A stretch of DNA of 64,000 nucleotides from Ixodes scapularis (GCF_016920785.2 NW_024609944.1:1116001-1180000); one strand, 5' to 3'. Shown: positions 54,797 to 64,000, counted from the first letter of the stretch. Numbers and translations are program-made. Notes: a model not told the origin generated them from the sequence alone.

Positions 54797-55034
54797 TAAA
54801 GAACACCCTTGACCGAATAACTGAGCACCCTTCCAACACCCTTCCAGCACTCAGCACCCCTCACAATGAATCGGAAGGGTGCTCGCGCTCATGCACCCTC
54901 GCGCTCGTCGTGAGGGGTGCTAACCCTGCAAGCAAAAGGGTGCTAGACGGCTAAGTGAAGGGTGCAAACCCCCTGCAGCACCCCTAAAGGGTGCTGTAGC
55001 ACCCTTAAAGGGTGTAAAAAAGTTAAGTGTGTAC
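54797..55034 (-). mobile_element. MITE with GGGGTGC palindromes, copy 2
   Basis: On the minus strand this begins GTACACACTTAACTTTTTTA and CACCCTTTAAGGGTG, matching the copy at 44094. The interior repeats AGCACCC(C/T)T and AGGGTGCT palindromes. It directly precedes copy 2 of the exon-bearing element. Confidence 0.65.
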
Positions 55035-55308
55035 TAGGACGGAGATATATGCATCGAGTAATGTTCCCCTATTGAAAATTCCATCAAGCTACGTAATTTG
55101 GGACACTGACTGCCAGTCAGCAGCCTTGGTGGAACGTGATGGACCAACAGACGTCATCTGATGGTCCATCAGATGACGTCTGACTGCCACTGCCAAGGGA
55201 ATTTCATCAACAAGAGCAGCATTTATATAAGAGGAAAGCTATACTCACTCATAAATGTCGCCAAATGCCACGATAAAACACAATGTTCGAGAAAAAAAGA
55301 AAAAAAAA

Positions 55309-55385
55309 GCAGGACCACAGCGCATCGAACCTGCGACCACTTGGTAACAAATCGGACACCTTAACCCCTACGCTATGCTACCGCT
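55309..55385 (-). tRNA. tRNA-like segment within the exon-bearing element, copy 2
   Basis: This matches 53286-53359 with more changes: the B box is GGTTCGATGCGC and the A box is AGCGTAGGGGTTAAGG. A T run interrupted by C follows. It has decayed further than copy 1. Confidence 0.45.
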
Positions 55386-55505
55386 ATGGAAACTCGATTT
55401 GACTATTCGTTTTATACTAGATACTTCGGCTGCAAATGCTGTTAAGCCGTCAGCATGTTGCGCAAAGCACTCGTACATCACTCGCCGTACTTCAGTTCTA
55501 CTCAC

Positions 55506-55680
55506 CTGCCATGTAGAGTACTTTCGCGTCGTAGAACGATCCTTTTGTTCGCGCGTCACCGGCCCAGTAGACCTGGTACACCTTGTCGTCTTCAACTACA
55601 CCGCTAAAGTCCCTTACATCGTCGAAACTCACAACTGGCTGGGTCTTGTCGAGTAGAAATTCTACTAAAACAGAAGACAT
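55506..55680 (-). CDS. Transposon-borne first exon, BEN-protein-like N-terminus, copy 2
   Basis: ATG at 55680 starts MSSVLVEFLLDKTQPVVSFD, then VRDFSGVVEDDKVYQVYW and AGDARTKGSFYDAKVLYMA. It has the same 175-bp length and the same donor GGCAG-GTGAGT (GT at 55505-55504) as copy 1. Protein differences from copy 1 are few (Y3S, E12K, S19F, R32K) with no stop or indel. Preservation of frame and donor in both copies suggests either recent duplication or selection. The downstream coding exons are not visible here. Confidence 0.55.
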
Positions 55681-56248
55681 TGTAGAGCCCGGGCAGGATC
55701 GACAGGTTGGAGCAAGCGGGCAAACAAAACGAGTCGAGAGCGATCGTTCATGAAAGCTCGGCGAAGCCTCTATGGGCGAAGCGAAGTGTCGTGTTCGGCG
55801 CTTCGGCGGGCTTCTGATCAAGGTTGTCCGTCGGTTGCGTGTCATATCTCTAACATCAGCGGTTTTATGGGCTCACGTCCCGAAATCGTCTTCTCGTGCA
55901 TAGATTACTTTTCGTATTCATAGATTTGACGAAATAGTGGTATCCGAACGAACTTTACGTCCTTTGACCGTACGTCTGTCTGCACGTCAAAGCTTTTTGA
56001 CGTACAGTCAGATACAATCGATGTACAGTCAGAATCGTTACCAAGACATCCTGATGGCATTTCGCGGCGGCCGACTGCCACCAGGAAACCATCAGAAAGC
56101 CGACAAGCGGGGTCTGACTGGGGTTTGACTGTCGGTCAGAGTAACTTGTTGGCCAATCAGAAATGCTTGACGTGCAGTCAGGCACAGTCAGCGGTCCACT
56201 AGAAAACATTGACTGCCAAACAGGGTTACATTGATGGATTTTTCCTTC

Positions 56249-57690
56249 GGGTCGCGATCAAAACTAACAAGACAACGAAGCTAAATTAAGCATACTCGTA
56301 TATTGATTCGGCTGCTCTTGTATCTAGAGCTTGATTCTCATTACCATACTGCACTGCAAAAATGACTTATTTCGAATAATTATTCGCTAGACGAAATCGA
56401 AATTTTAACCTGGTAAGGCGTCTTTCCGGGGGGGGGGGGGGGGGGGGAGGGGGGGGGCGCTTCGTCGCCTCCCTTTCCTCTCCTTCCTTTTTAAGAAATT
56501 TAAAACTTTCCGCCTATGGTACTGGTATAGGTGTCCATGCGACCCAGAATTAGCACAAACAGCAATTCTCGGTAGATACGCATATAAAACGGCCTTAGAA
56601 TTCTGCGATGCATTCTGCATCCGAATGCAAGTGGAAAGCAAATACGTTAGTGCGCCGTCCATTCACCTGACAGATAGAGTTTTATTTTCTAAACGAGTAG
56701 CCAGAAAGAGTGCCAATAGGGTATTCGTTTCAATAAACCTTAATTTGAGAGTGCACTTCGTCTTGTCTGCTTGTTTGCCTTGCTTATTTGGCGCTTTTCG
56801 CTTAGCACGCGTGACAATTTGTACCGAAGTGACGTACGAGTACTCGCTCCCGTCCTCTATGCACTCAGCTGAAATGCTCATTGGTTCCAAAATGCTGTTA
56901 CAGTTCCGTCCGCGGTGTCACTGTTTACGCCTATGTGGACTCTACGGTGCGCGCTTACACCTTCACAGTTCATTCGGTCCATCTGCTCCGAAATTACAAC
57001 TTAGCGGCTCCGACGTCACACCTCAGCCTTCGCTGTGTTTCGCCTGACTGGTTGCGTGTTTGCAATCTTTTTAGGGCTTGATCTTCTTTTTAAAGAAGCC
57101 ATGAAAGCTACACTAATGCGGTTTGAGCAGGAGAGTTATATACAGCCAGGAGCGCGTTCATAATCTAGAGAAATAATTGTCGCGATAAGTCGGATAATTA
57201 ACCAATATCTATTTATTAACTTTTAATTATTAAAAATAAACATGATTCCAAGTAAATCGTGTCGAGCGTCATCGAAATTCGCTAAATCTGTAAGTTTGAC
57301 ACATATATAGATCGCGTCGAAAGCACTGTGGTGCGCTAAAGTTATCATTCGTGCGACAGGCTCGAGGCTGGCGGTATACCGAAAACGATAAGCGAGCGGT
57401 GTTAAAATCCGCGTTTCCTCACTGCCAACCTCGGCGGGAGGTGCTGTCCGTACGTTTCATATATGGAGCGAAAGTGTAACGGAAGTAGGCGTGTCCGAGG
57501 AACGCGCCTTCAATATTTTTACCTATTATAGAAAACTGAGGAAATGGATGGAATGAAAATTGGAGAAAACAATGACCCTGCTATGGCTTGCTATAGTAAC
57601 ACATTTCTGGTTGAAACGGCGTGAAACATGTGAGATTTGGAACCCGGACCCCACACTTGCCTACAACCAGCAGCTATAGGAGTCGGCGTG
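56249..57690. other. No recognised gene; 20-base poly-G tract
   Basis: A 20-base G run lies at 56428-56447. Overlapping frames at 56625-57081 on both strands have no motif. The remainder is AT-rich. Confidence 0.5.
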
Positions 57691-58400
57691 TGGCCGGTAG
57701 TGTCGTCCAGAGCCGTATATGTAGAGAGTTTGGCCATTCGTTGGGAAGTATAGGAGACAAATGAGGAGGCGCCATTGGCCGAAAGCGGGCTGGGCGTGTT
57801 CCAGGGCGTCTTCAGAAATTCGAATGTGACCAACCAGAAGCCGGAAATAATACCCTGGCGGTGGTCGAGAGAAACAAATCTGATAACTGCATTGAAGTAA
57901 CTCTCGTTGGCTGAAAATATGGTACACGTAATGTTTCAATTACGCTCATACAAAATGATGGTAGAAGAGTGCGACTAGCGGAACGATCGACATAATCCGT
58001 ACGCCAAACGCCGAGGGCCGGGAATCGGCCGTCCGAGCGGTCACATTCTGTCCGCACAAAACAGAGTTGAGCGGCGCATTCGTTTCTTACACCTTTCTGC
58101 ATGATCATGATCAAAACAACACGTGCACCCTATTTTCAACCACAAATAGTTACTACACTTCCACTCTTACGCACTTATTAAAACCCTATACGAACATAGA
58201 CCTTCGGTCAGAACTGTTTCTCGCTACCACCGCTGGGGGATTCTTTTCGGCTTCTGGTTGGCCAAGAAAGCATGCCAAGCCCTCTTTCCGAATCTGCCGC
58301 ACGCCCTGGCTCTGCCCACGCCTCCCATTGACCAAACTCTCTACTTATATGGCCCTGGTGTCGTCCGGGGGTCTCTAGTCTGGACGTATGGCGAAAAAGC
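57691..58400. mobile_element. Foldback element with about 170-bp arms
   Basis: 57691-57875 read inverted matches 58207-58365: TTTCTCTCGACCACCGCCAG versus TTTCTCGCTACCACCGCTGG, TTTCGGCTTCTGGTTGG, ACGCCCTGG and GACCAAACTCTCTAC with TATATGG. Identity is about 75-80 percent. The loop of about 330 bp is non-coding. Confidence 0.65.
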
Positions 58401-58913
58401 CGGCGAGGAATTCGGCGGCCGTGAGTGGCCGGCGTCGCGCTTGACCTCGGCGCCGACCAATCACGGCGGTCGAAATAACAACCGACTTTTTCGTCAAGTG
58501 CCCAGATTAGAGCCCCAGACCGGATCATCGTATGGTCGCTTTTGGAAAGCGGGCATATCAGGCGCCGTACACATGAAGGCTGAGACTGGCACTGCATGGG
58601 TTGAGAATTAGGTATAGGGCCTCCGCTTGCAGCACGCGTTCATGCTTCCGTCGTGTTTTGATTGCGCGTGCGCATCGAAAGTGCCCTGGTTGCACCAATC
58701 GCATCGAAAGCTGCAGCTTTGACAGCGGGCCGACGAAACGGATTACAGGCACGAAGCAGACGCCGCCACGTAGCCGACCGAACAGACGATGAGAACAGCG
58801 TCGACGCGCAAAGCAGTCTGCGAATGAGTAGTTCTTCTGTTGTCGCTCAGAGCATGACTTCATCCCAAAGTCAATGCAGCGACACTAGCTTGGAACTATA
58901 AGCCAGGATTCCA
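58401..58913. other. No recognised gene
   Basis: GC-rich, with overlapping frames on both strands and no motif or splice-bounded exon. Confidence 0.45.
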
Positions 58914-59076
58914 TACAGACCGCTTTACATGCGGTTTCCCTTCGCTTCATTCCGCTCCGCAAAGTTCTCCGCAACCCGCTATACCCGGAACTCTACAGGC
59001 AAGGCCATCAGCGCGCAAGCGCAGTAGGGGCTTCTTCTTTGCGGAGGGCTTAGCGGAGGGGGAAACGCGGTCTACG
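58914..59076. mobile_element. MITE with CAGACCGC ends
   Basis: TACAGACCGCTTTACATGCG with GTTTCCCTTCGC at the left and, inverted, GTAGACCGCGTTTCCCCCTC with CGCTAAGC at the right form imperfect arms of about 50 bp, both reaching CTCCGCAAAG. Total about 160 bp. Confidence 0.65.
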
Positions 59077-59628
59077 AAAACTCCCTACTAGGGATTGTTC
59101 GTAGGTCGTTCGCAAGAGCTTTACGTTGCTAGCGGGAGCCCGTGCCGTCACGTTGAGGACGTATGAGCAGTGAGCACACGTCCCGCAGAGTCCGTAGTCC
59201 GTAACTTACGATCTGCGAAAAGTTGATCATCCCTTCTCAGGTTCCAGCTTGCGCCATGACTCGGCGGATTCTCGCTCCGGGCGACCACTTTCTTTACAAA
59301 AAATGCTGGCTTCAGTCTCTGCGTTCGCGTGTGCGTCCGTACAGGAGACATATTGCTCGTTTCCTTGGTGACGCTGACCAGCAGAACTACTCAATCGTGC
59401 AAAAAGAGACGGCGGTGTGACGAGATCAGAGGTTTGTGCTTGGGCTCTTCCACCGTACTTTTTACGCGGAGGGCTGATTTATGTTTGACCAACCCTACAC
59501 AAAAAAAAAAAATGTTTCTAGCTTTGAATTTGGGCTACGTTTTTTTTACGGCAACGTGGGGCTAAACTATCAATATGCCAAACTACTTCATAGGTGGCAG
59601 GCACGTAGCCAGTGAGAAGGTGGCCCAT

Positions 59629-59630
<2 letters not shown>
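59077..59630. other. No recognised gene
   Basis: Short frames only; nothing supported. Confidence 0.5.

Positions 59631-59662
<32 letters not shown>
59631..59662. repeat. 32-base poly-C tract
   Basis: The longest homopolymer in the window. It is followed at once by GGCCCGGGAGCCCGGG. Confidence 0.95.
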
Positions 59663-59664
<2 letters not shown>

Positions 59665-59750
59665 CCCGGGAGCCCGGGAGGCACTCACCTGATCGAAGGA
59701 CGTTTTCGCGAATGCCCACGTTTCACCGAATGACACTTTAGCGAATAGTC

Positions 59751-59872
59751 GGACGCCGCGAAGCGGCGTTTTCGGTTGGGCCAAATGGGTTCACATTTTT
59801 GTAATGAGCCGCCGCAGACTGTCGCCGCGAAGCGGCGTAAAGCACAGCGCGGCGGATGGGTTAACGCGCATT
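59751..59872 (+). repeat. GCGAAGC-hairpin repeat, copy 2
   Basis: This matches 42524-42643, with the two CGCCGCGAAGCGGCG hairpins at 59754 and 59823, GGGCCAAATGGGT and TTTTTGTAATGAGCCGCCGC. It ends at the start of the Penelope fragment. Confidence 0.7.
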
Positions 59873-59894
59873 CCGTTATTCGCTAACGCGCGAA

Positions 59895-60182
59895 CATAGG
59901 CTTGCCGTACGCAATAATTCGGGTGGGCATCTTGCGGAGCACTGCAAACGATGTGGGTGCGAACCTTTGTTTGAGCGCACAAGGTTTATCAAGAAAGGAA
60001 ATGAAAAAATGGAAAGAGAACTAATCGAGGCTTTCCGTATACACAAAGCAACTGACAGATGCGTAAGCATGCCATCTCTTTATCTGTTAACCAAAAAAAG
60101 TGTGTTTCTTGAAGGATGTGGTGTAATGAGAGATAGGAATTTCTATCAGTTGCATGCGTTTAGGCGATTGGGATCGAGTTAG
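59895..60182 (+). pseudogene. Penelope-like element C-terminal fragment
   Basis: The plus frame reads HLAEHCKRCGCEPLFERTRF then MERELIEAFRIHKATDRCVS and MPSLYLLTKKSVFLEG. This is the Cys/His segment and Lys/Glu-rich tail that follow the GIY-YIG domain in Penelope-like proteins, and it aligns with the 51430-51590 part of the other copy. RT, linker and GIY-YIG are absent, so it is a 5'-truncated remnant. The stop is at 60180-60182. Confidence 0.75.
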
Positions 60183-60330
60183 ACGATGATTCGTGTGTCA
60201 ATAAATCAGTTGGAAGTTGGTGCCTGTCCGTGTCGTACGTGTCTCTTTTTTCGTCCTGTATGTTCGCGTCTTTTAACCTTTTAATCGATATGAACCAACT
60301 AGCCCCAACCAAAGTTTTATTGCAGTTTAT
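60183..60330 (+). repeat. Penelope-like 3' terminal sequence
   Basis: AATAAATCAGTTGGAAGTTG, GTCTTTTAACCTTTTAATCG and GAACCAACTAGCCCCAACC match the 3' end of the other Penelope copy (51690-51800) in the same order. Confidence 0.7.
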
Positions 60331-61009
60331 GATACGCTGACCATCACTTGCCGCCCCCCCCCCCCCCCCCCCCCCGCCCCCTCTGGAAATATCTGCGTCC
60401 GCCCCTGGGTGTCTATTGACTCTTCAGAATGTCAGCATTATTTTAAATACTAAAACCTAATTTTATGGGTGGGGTCACCTTCCGACATAAAACATGACTG
60501 ACAATGTTACATTTGTTAAGATCGTAAAATGTAATAAAAATAAACATTCAACTTCTTGAAACTTTGCCTGCTTGATGTTGGGAATTTTAGTTTTATAATC
60601 GGATCAGTGAAATGCACAGTCGAGTGCAATTTTAGATATCTCGGACATCCGTCGATTCTTTTTTTCTATGTTTTTTTAGAGAAATGAATTTAAAAATATA
60701 CTTCCAGTCATGTTTCAGATTTGTTTGGCGCAAGCCTTGTGAAGAACACTAAGTCATACGTCAAAAGTGTCGTTAGTTGTTTAGAGAGCTGCCAGCTTGA
60801 AGTTAGTCTGCCAAAGGTTCTGGCCACAATTTTATTTGAAGAGAGAAATACACTTAGAAGCCAACGAGCTGTTTACAAAGAGCGAACGCAGGAGACGAGG
60901 CGAGGCGAGGAGGGAGTCCATTTCTCTCAGACGTTCGCTCTGCTAAGTGGAAAGTTGGACAACCTTGCCGGAAGGGCTTGTCCTGCTTTTCTTCACCTGC
61001 AACTATTTT
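60331..61009. other. No recognised gene; 22-base poly-C tract
   Basis: A C run lies at 60354-60375. AT-rich sequence follows, with one unassigned plus frame (60721-61026) of about 100 codons. Confidence 0.5.
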
Positions 61010-61270
61010 TACAGCGCAGCTCTTAGGCGCCCGTTTCCGGCTTGAGCGGCGTCGGCGTCGCCGTCGGCGTAACTGCGCGGTGCATTATGGGTAAATTTGC
61101 CCGCTAAATTTAGCGAAAAAATTTCCCCGCTACATCTAGCGAAAACATTAACCCGCTGAATCTAGCGGAAAAATTTCCCCGCTAAATCTGTCGGAAAACT
61201 TTTCCCATGAAATCTAGCGGAAAAATTTATCCGGGGGGTCACGTGACTCCCCCCCCCCTCCCCCCGAGGT
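61010..61270 (-). mobile_element. Palindrome-array element, copy 3 (CGCTAAATTTAGCG array), truncated
   Basis: The left side holds, inverted, the right end of the family: AGCGCAGCTCTTAGGCGCCC, TTCCGGCTTGAGCGGCGTCG. The interior is a new array, five 26-bp units, then one GGTCACGTGACT word and G/C runs. The opposite terminus is missing: LINE sequence starts near 61290. Confidence 0.7.
61100..61229. repeat. 26-bp tandem repeat, exactly five units
   Basis: Units start at 61100, 61126, 61152, 61178 and 61204, consensus CCCGCTAAATCTAGCGGAAA followed by AATTTC. Every unit is 26 bp with no indels. Unit 1 contains a perfect palindrome CGCTAAATTTAGCG, weaker in later units. Confidence 0.92.
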
Positions 61271-61319
61271 CAGGAAGACGTTCCGCGAAGACGTTCCTTT
61301 CTACCAACTTTCTACCAAC

Positions 61320-61688
61320 TTGTATGTCAGTGTTGGCGAAATTGAGCGGGCCCACCGACTTGGCGTGAAGAAAGCCGATTTTAACAGGCCTATGGTGGTT
61401 AAGTTCCTGAATTTCAAAAACAAAGACGAAATTATTAGAAACGCGTACAAACTAAAGGACTCTGCGTTGCGTGGCGTTTCGATTGAGGAAGATTTTTCAC
61501 CAAACATTCAACTAATTAGGAAGAAGCTACGTGATTTCGCAAAGCTACGGTTTGGGGTCAGCAATTTCAGACTTTATTACAATAAACGGTTGGTAAATAG
61601 TACTTTTTATCGATATGACGCAGACAACGATATGGTGGTAGAAAGTATAAGGACCCCGTCGACACCACGCACCTCACCAAACACCTGA
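61320..61688 (+). pseudogene. LINE ORF1, C-terminal half
   Basis: The 122-codon frame shows GEIERAHRLG, RPMVVKFLNFKNKDEIIR, EEDFSPNIQLIRKKLRDFAK and FRLYYNKRLV. These correspond to residues about 153-240 of the intact ORF1 at 1956-2687. The coiled coil and first part of the RNA-binding domain are missing through 5' truncation. It ends with a Thr/Ser/Pro tail and a stop at 61686-61688, about 40 bp before the endonuclease begins in another frame. Confidence 0.8.
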
Positions 61689-61724
61689 CGGGAAGCTAAT
61701 AAAAACAACAAAGGCAAGATAAAA

Positions 61725-63898
61725 TCTCGGGAACGGCTTTCTTTTATTCTCGACAACTTCCGAAGCATTCTTCCGAAGCAAGATAATTCACTTTCCAGCA
61801 TTGAAGCCTGTTCAGCTGATATAGTTATGGGCACAGAAACGTGGCTTACCCAGGAAGCCTCCGATTGTGAACTAAGCATATCTAAAACTTTTCGGTTGTA
61901 TAGGAAAGATAGGAGCGCGTCAACGAGGCGGGGAAGTTATCATCGCTGTTAAAAATGAACTAATCTCTTCCCGCATTGATATTCCGAGCCCTCTAGAAAT
62001 GTTGTGGGTGACGGTGCGGCTAAATTTCAGGTCTTGCTTGACTGGTGTGTGTTACCGTCCGCCCGACTGCTCATCTGATTTTGTGGCAAACTTAAACGCA
62101 AGTCTGGAACAGGTACAAGCAAGATTCCCTAGCTGCTCCATCATACTTATGTCGATTTTAACTTACCTGGTATAAACTGGAATATGAAAGTAGTCGATGA
62201 ACTCTTTGGAAACAAACGGCAATGTATAAGATTTCTAGATAATATGGAAGCATTTTAGCTTCAACAAAATGTTAACCAGCCAACCCGTAAGGACAATATT
62301 CTAGATTTAGTTCTAACTACTCATCCCCACTCTATTGATGTTAATGTTTTACAATATATCAGCGACCACAAGATGGTACATTGTGTTTTTACTACCTCAG
62401 TTCAGAGACGTGACGTTCTGAAGAAACAGATATTTGATTATACAAGGGCCGACCTTCAAAAAATGTCAAATATGTTATCTGAATTTTCTTTCGATTTTTT
62501 TAATTGGTTGAATTGCCGGTCAGTAAATGACAGCTGGGTGTCTTTCCGAAATAAAATGATTGAGGTGAAAGAGATGTGTATCCCCAAAATTTATATTTTA
62601 CCATGTGCTAGTAATCCCTGGTTCACGACAACTCTGCGACGGTGTATAAATAAGAAAAAGAGACTTCATTCAAAAGCCAAGCGTTCAGATGCCCAGGACG
62701 ACTGGGAGCCTTATCGATCATATTCAAGGTCTTGCAAAAAAAAAAAAAAAAAAAATCAAGAGAGTCAAACTTATATTCTTTAACAGCGACCTGTCTAACA
62801 TTTTGAAAACCAACGCGAAGAAATTTTGGAGCGTAGTGAACCCTAAACCAAAGAATTTACGCATTCCTATTTTCTCAGAAGAGGGTAGTGTTTTGAACAC
62901 ATTGGAGACAGCAAAGTCATTTAACTCTTTCTTTGGTAGCGTTTTCACGGATGAAATGCCCTTGACTAATAATATGTTAATATCCTCAACGTCCACTAAG
63001 ATGGACACTTTTATCATCACTAGTGAGAGAGTTGCCAACGCAATAGGTCGACTGCCAATAAATTCAAGCCCTGGTCTGGACGGAATAAGCACAAAATTGC
63101 TGAAATTAACAAAAGACATATCCAGCAAACTTTTAGGAGCACTCTTCCAAAAGTCACTGTCTACTCGAACCCTACCCGACGATTGGAAACTGGCCCATGT
63201 CATTCCTATTTACAAATTCGGCAATCGCAACTCCCTCACAAATTACAGACCCATCTCTCTTACTTGCGTATCATGTAAATTACTGGAACACACAATTTAT
63301 TCTCAGGCTATGAAGTATCTCGTGACTAACAACCTTCTCTTTTCAAACCAGCATGGCTTTCAACAGGGACGTTCCTGTGAACTTCAACTTTTCGAGATAG
63401 TTACGGACGTTCATAAAAGTATTCACTCCTCCCCCAGAACTGAAGCAATTTTTATTGATTTTTATAAAGCCTTTGATCGTGTTCCGCATACAAGGTTAAT
63501 AAAAAATGCTTACAGATGCTAATATAGAAACGGGTGTCATTAAATGGATCTCAGACTTTCTTTCAAATAGACGTCAGTGTGTCGTTATCGATAACATAAT
63601 CTGTCCCCCAATAGCCGTAAAATCTGGTGTACTGCAAGGATCAGTACTTGGGCCACTCCTTTTCTTACTATACATTAATGATGTTCACGCAAACATTCAG
63701 TCCACGATCCGACTTTTTGCAGACGACTGCGTCATCTACCGGACTATATCTTCCCCCTCTGATAGCGCATTACTTCAGGCAGATATAGACAACATTTCAC
63801 TATGGTGTGTCGATTGGCAAATGCAGATAAATACGGATAAAACGAAACATGACGTTCACTACAAAAACCAACACTCCCGAGCATACTTATCAAATTAA
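61725..63898 (+). pseudogene. LINE ORF2: endonuclease and RT, several frameshifts
   Basis: Endonuclease motifs in order: SADIVMGTETWLTQEA (61815), frameshift near 61925, GGEVIIAVKNE, GVCYRPPD, frameshift near 62150, DFNLPGINWN, a TAG near 62257, ILDLVLTTHP and ISDHKMVH. RT: NPWFTTTLRR, frameshift in a 19-base A run at 62738-62756, SSPGLDGISTKLLKLTK, NYRPISLTC, QHGFQQGRSCELQLF, motif A AIFIDFYKAFDRVPH (63450), frameshift in an A run near 63505, motif B SGVLQGSVLGPLL and catalytic LFADDCVIY (63715). Most shifts lie in homopolymers, so some may be sequencing errors, but the TAG is a true substitution. Confidence 0.87.
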
Positions 63899-63940
63899 TG
63901 GTGTAGATATAGAAACGATGTAATCATATAAGTACTTAGG

Positions 63941-64000
63941 GCCGGTTGCACCAACGCCGCTTAGCGCAAAGCGGAGCTTGGCCGGGAACCTAAGCTAAGT
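63941..64000. mobile_element. Start of another repeat element, cut by the window edge
   Basis: LINE coding (SYKYLG) breaks off at about 63940 and GGGCCGGTTGCACCAACGCC begins, followed by TTAGCGCAAAGCGGAGC and CTAAGCTAAG. A GC-rich terminus with short palindromic words fits a MITE end; the other end is outside. Confidence 0.55.

Larger units (their letters stand above)
55065..56248. mobile_element. Exon-bearing DNA element, copy 2
   Basis: A direct-orientation second copy of 53041-54231, including the same end sequences, palindrome, tRNA-like segment, exon and right-half GACTGTACG words. Small differences include a 7-base deletion near 55785 relative to copy 1. Flanking DNA differs on the right (CTTCGGGTCGCG versus CTTCAGGTCACC). 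Confidence 0.8.
61290..63940 (+). mobile_element. LINE (CR1/L2-like), plus strand, interrupted by next element
   Basis: The element is 5'-truncated in ORF1 (from about 61300) and cut at 63941 by another repeat. It holds the end of ORF1, the endonuclease and most of the RT. Several frameshifts and a stop mark it inactive. Both ORFs resemble the LINEs at 1-2.7 kb and 38.4-40.8 kb. Confidence 0.88.

Noticed and set aside
53286..55385. Working tRNA genes
   Set aside because: A and B boxes are present, but the anticodon loop and stems are wrong, and both copies lie within a duplicated mobile element.
1..64000. CRISPR arrays, bacterial operons, riboswitches, ribosome binding sites
   Set aside because: The content is eukaryotic; tandem repeats here lack the constant-repeat, unique-spacer structure of CRISPR.
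1..64000. LTR retrotransposon or endogenous virus
   Set aside because: I saw no protease, integrase or capsid motifs and no long direct terminal repeats; all RT motifs belong to non-LTR elements, and the Penelope-like copies show only linker and GIY-YIG sequence.

Overview
The window is eukaryotic nuclear DNA dominated by transposable elements. There is no operon structure, open frames are short and split by introns or decay, and I found no intact multi-exon host gene. The mix is typical of a large arthropod genome: degraded CR1/L2-like and I-like LINEs, Penelope-like elements with a GIY-YIG domain, many foldback and MITE-like DNA elements, tRNA-derived SINEs, and long poly-C/poly-G runs. One SINE carries a motif I associate with ixodid ticks. 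A tick, or at least a chelicerate, is my best inference, but the sequence alone does not prove it.

Layout, left to right. 1-2.7 kb: a minus-strand LINE (ORF1 intact, ORF2 frameshifted, cut by the window edge). 2.7-4.1 kb: a DNA element with about 60-bp terminal inverted repeats (TIRs), filled with a GTGAGGG minisatellite that is itself split by a MITE. 4.1-12.6 kb: non-coding sequence with several foldback or TIR elements. 12.8-22.6 kb: two inverted element ends about 9.8 kb apart, enclosing an ACGTC-rich satellite and a 6.7-kb I-like LINE whose reverse transcriptase is interrupted by a 1.2-kb insertion. 22.6-31 kb: mostly unrecognised sequence, a SINE, tRNA-like pseudogenes, a minisatellite and one candidate host first exon near 26.8 kb. 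31.3-33.5 kb: decayed LINE fragments. 35-36 kb and 41.5-42.2 kb: foldback and palindrome-array elements. 38.4-40.8 kb: a 5'-truncated LINE. 42.5-46.7 kb: several MITEs. 47-50.4 kb: candidate minus-strand exons, including a broken last exon of an uncharacterised family. 50.75-51.81 kb: a short Penelope-like insertion with a 12-bp target duplication. 53.0-56.25 kb: two copies of one 1.19-kb element, each carrying a complete-looking first coding exon with a splice donor. 57.7-60.4 kb: foldback elements and a second Penelope fragment. 61-64 kb: a palindrome-array element followed by a plus-strand LINE and the start of another element.

The parts do not form a pathway. They record successive insertions: LINEs into DNA elements, MITEs into minisatellites, and small elements into LINEs. 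The most unusual items are (1) the duplicated transposon with an apparent captured first exon, (2) a transposon family whose interior is replaced in every copy by a different palindromic array, and (3) the nested minisatellite-bearing TIR element. All coordinates and motifs were read by eye, so boundaries are approximate unless a target duplication is stated.
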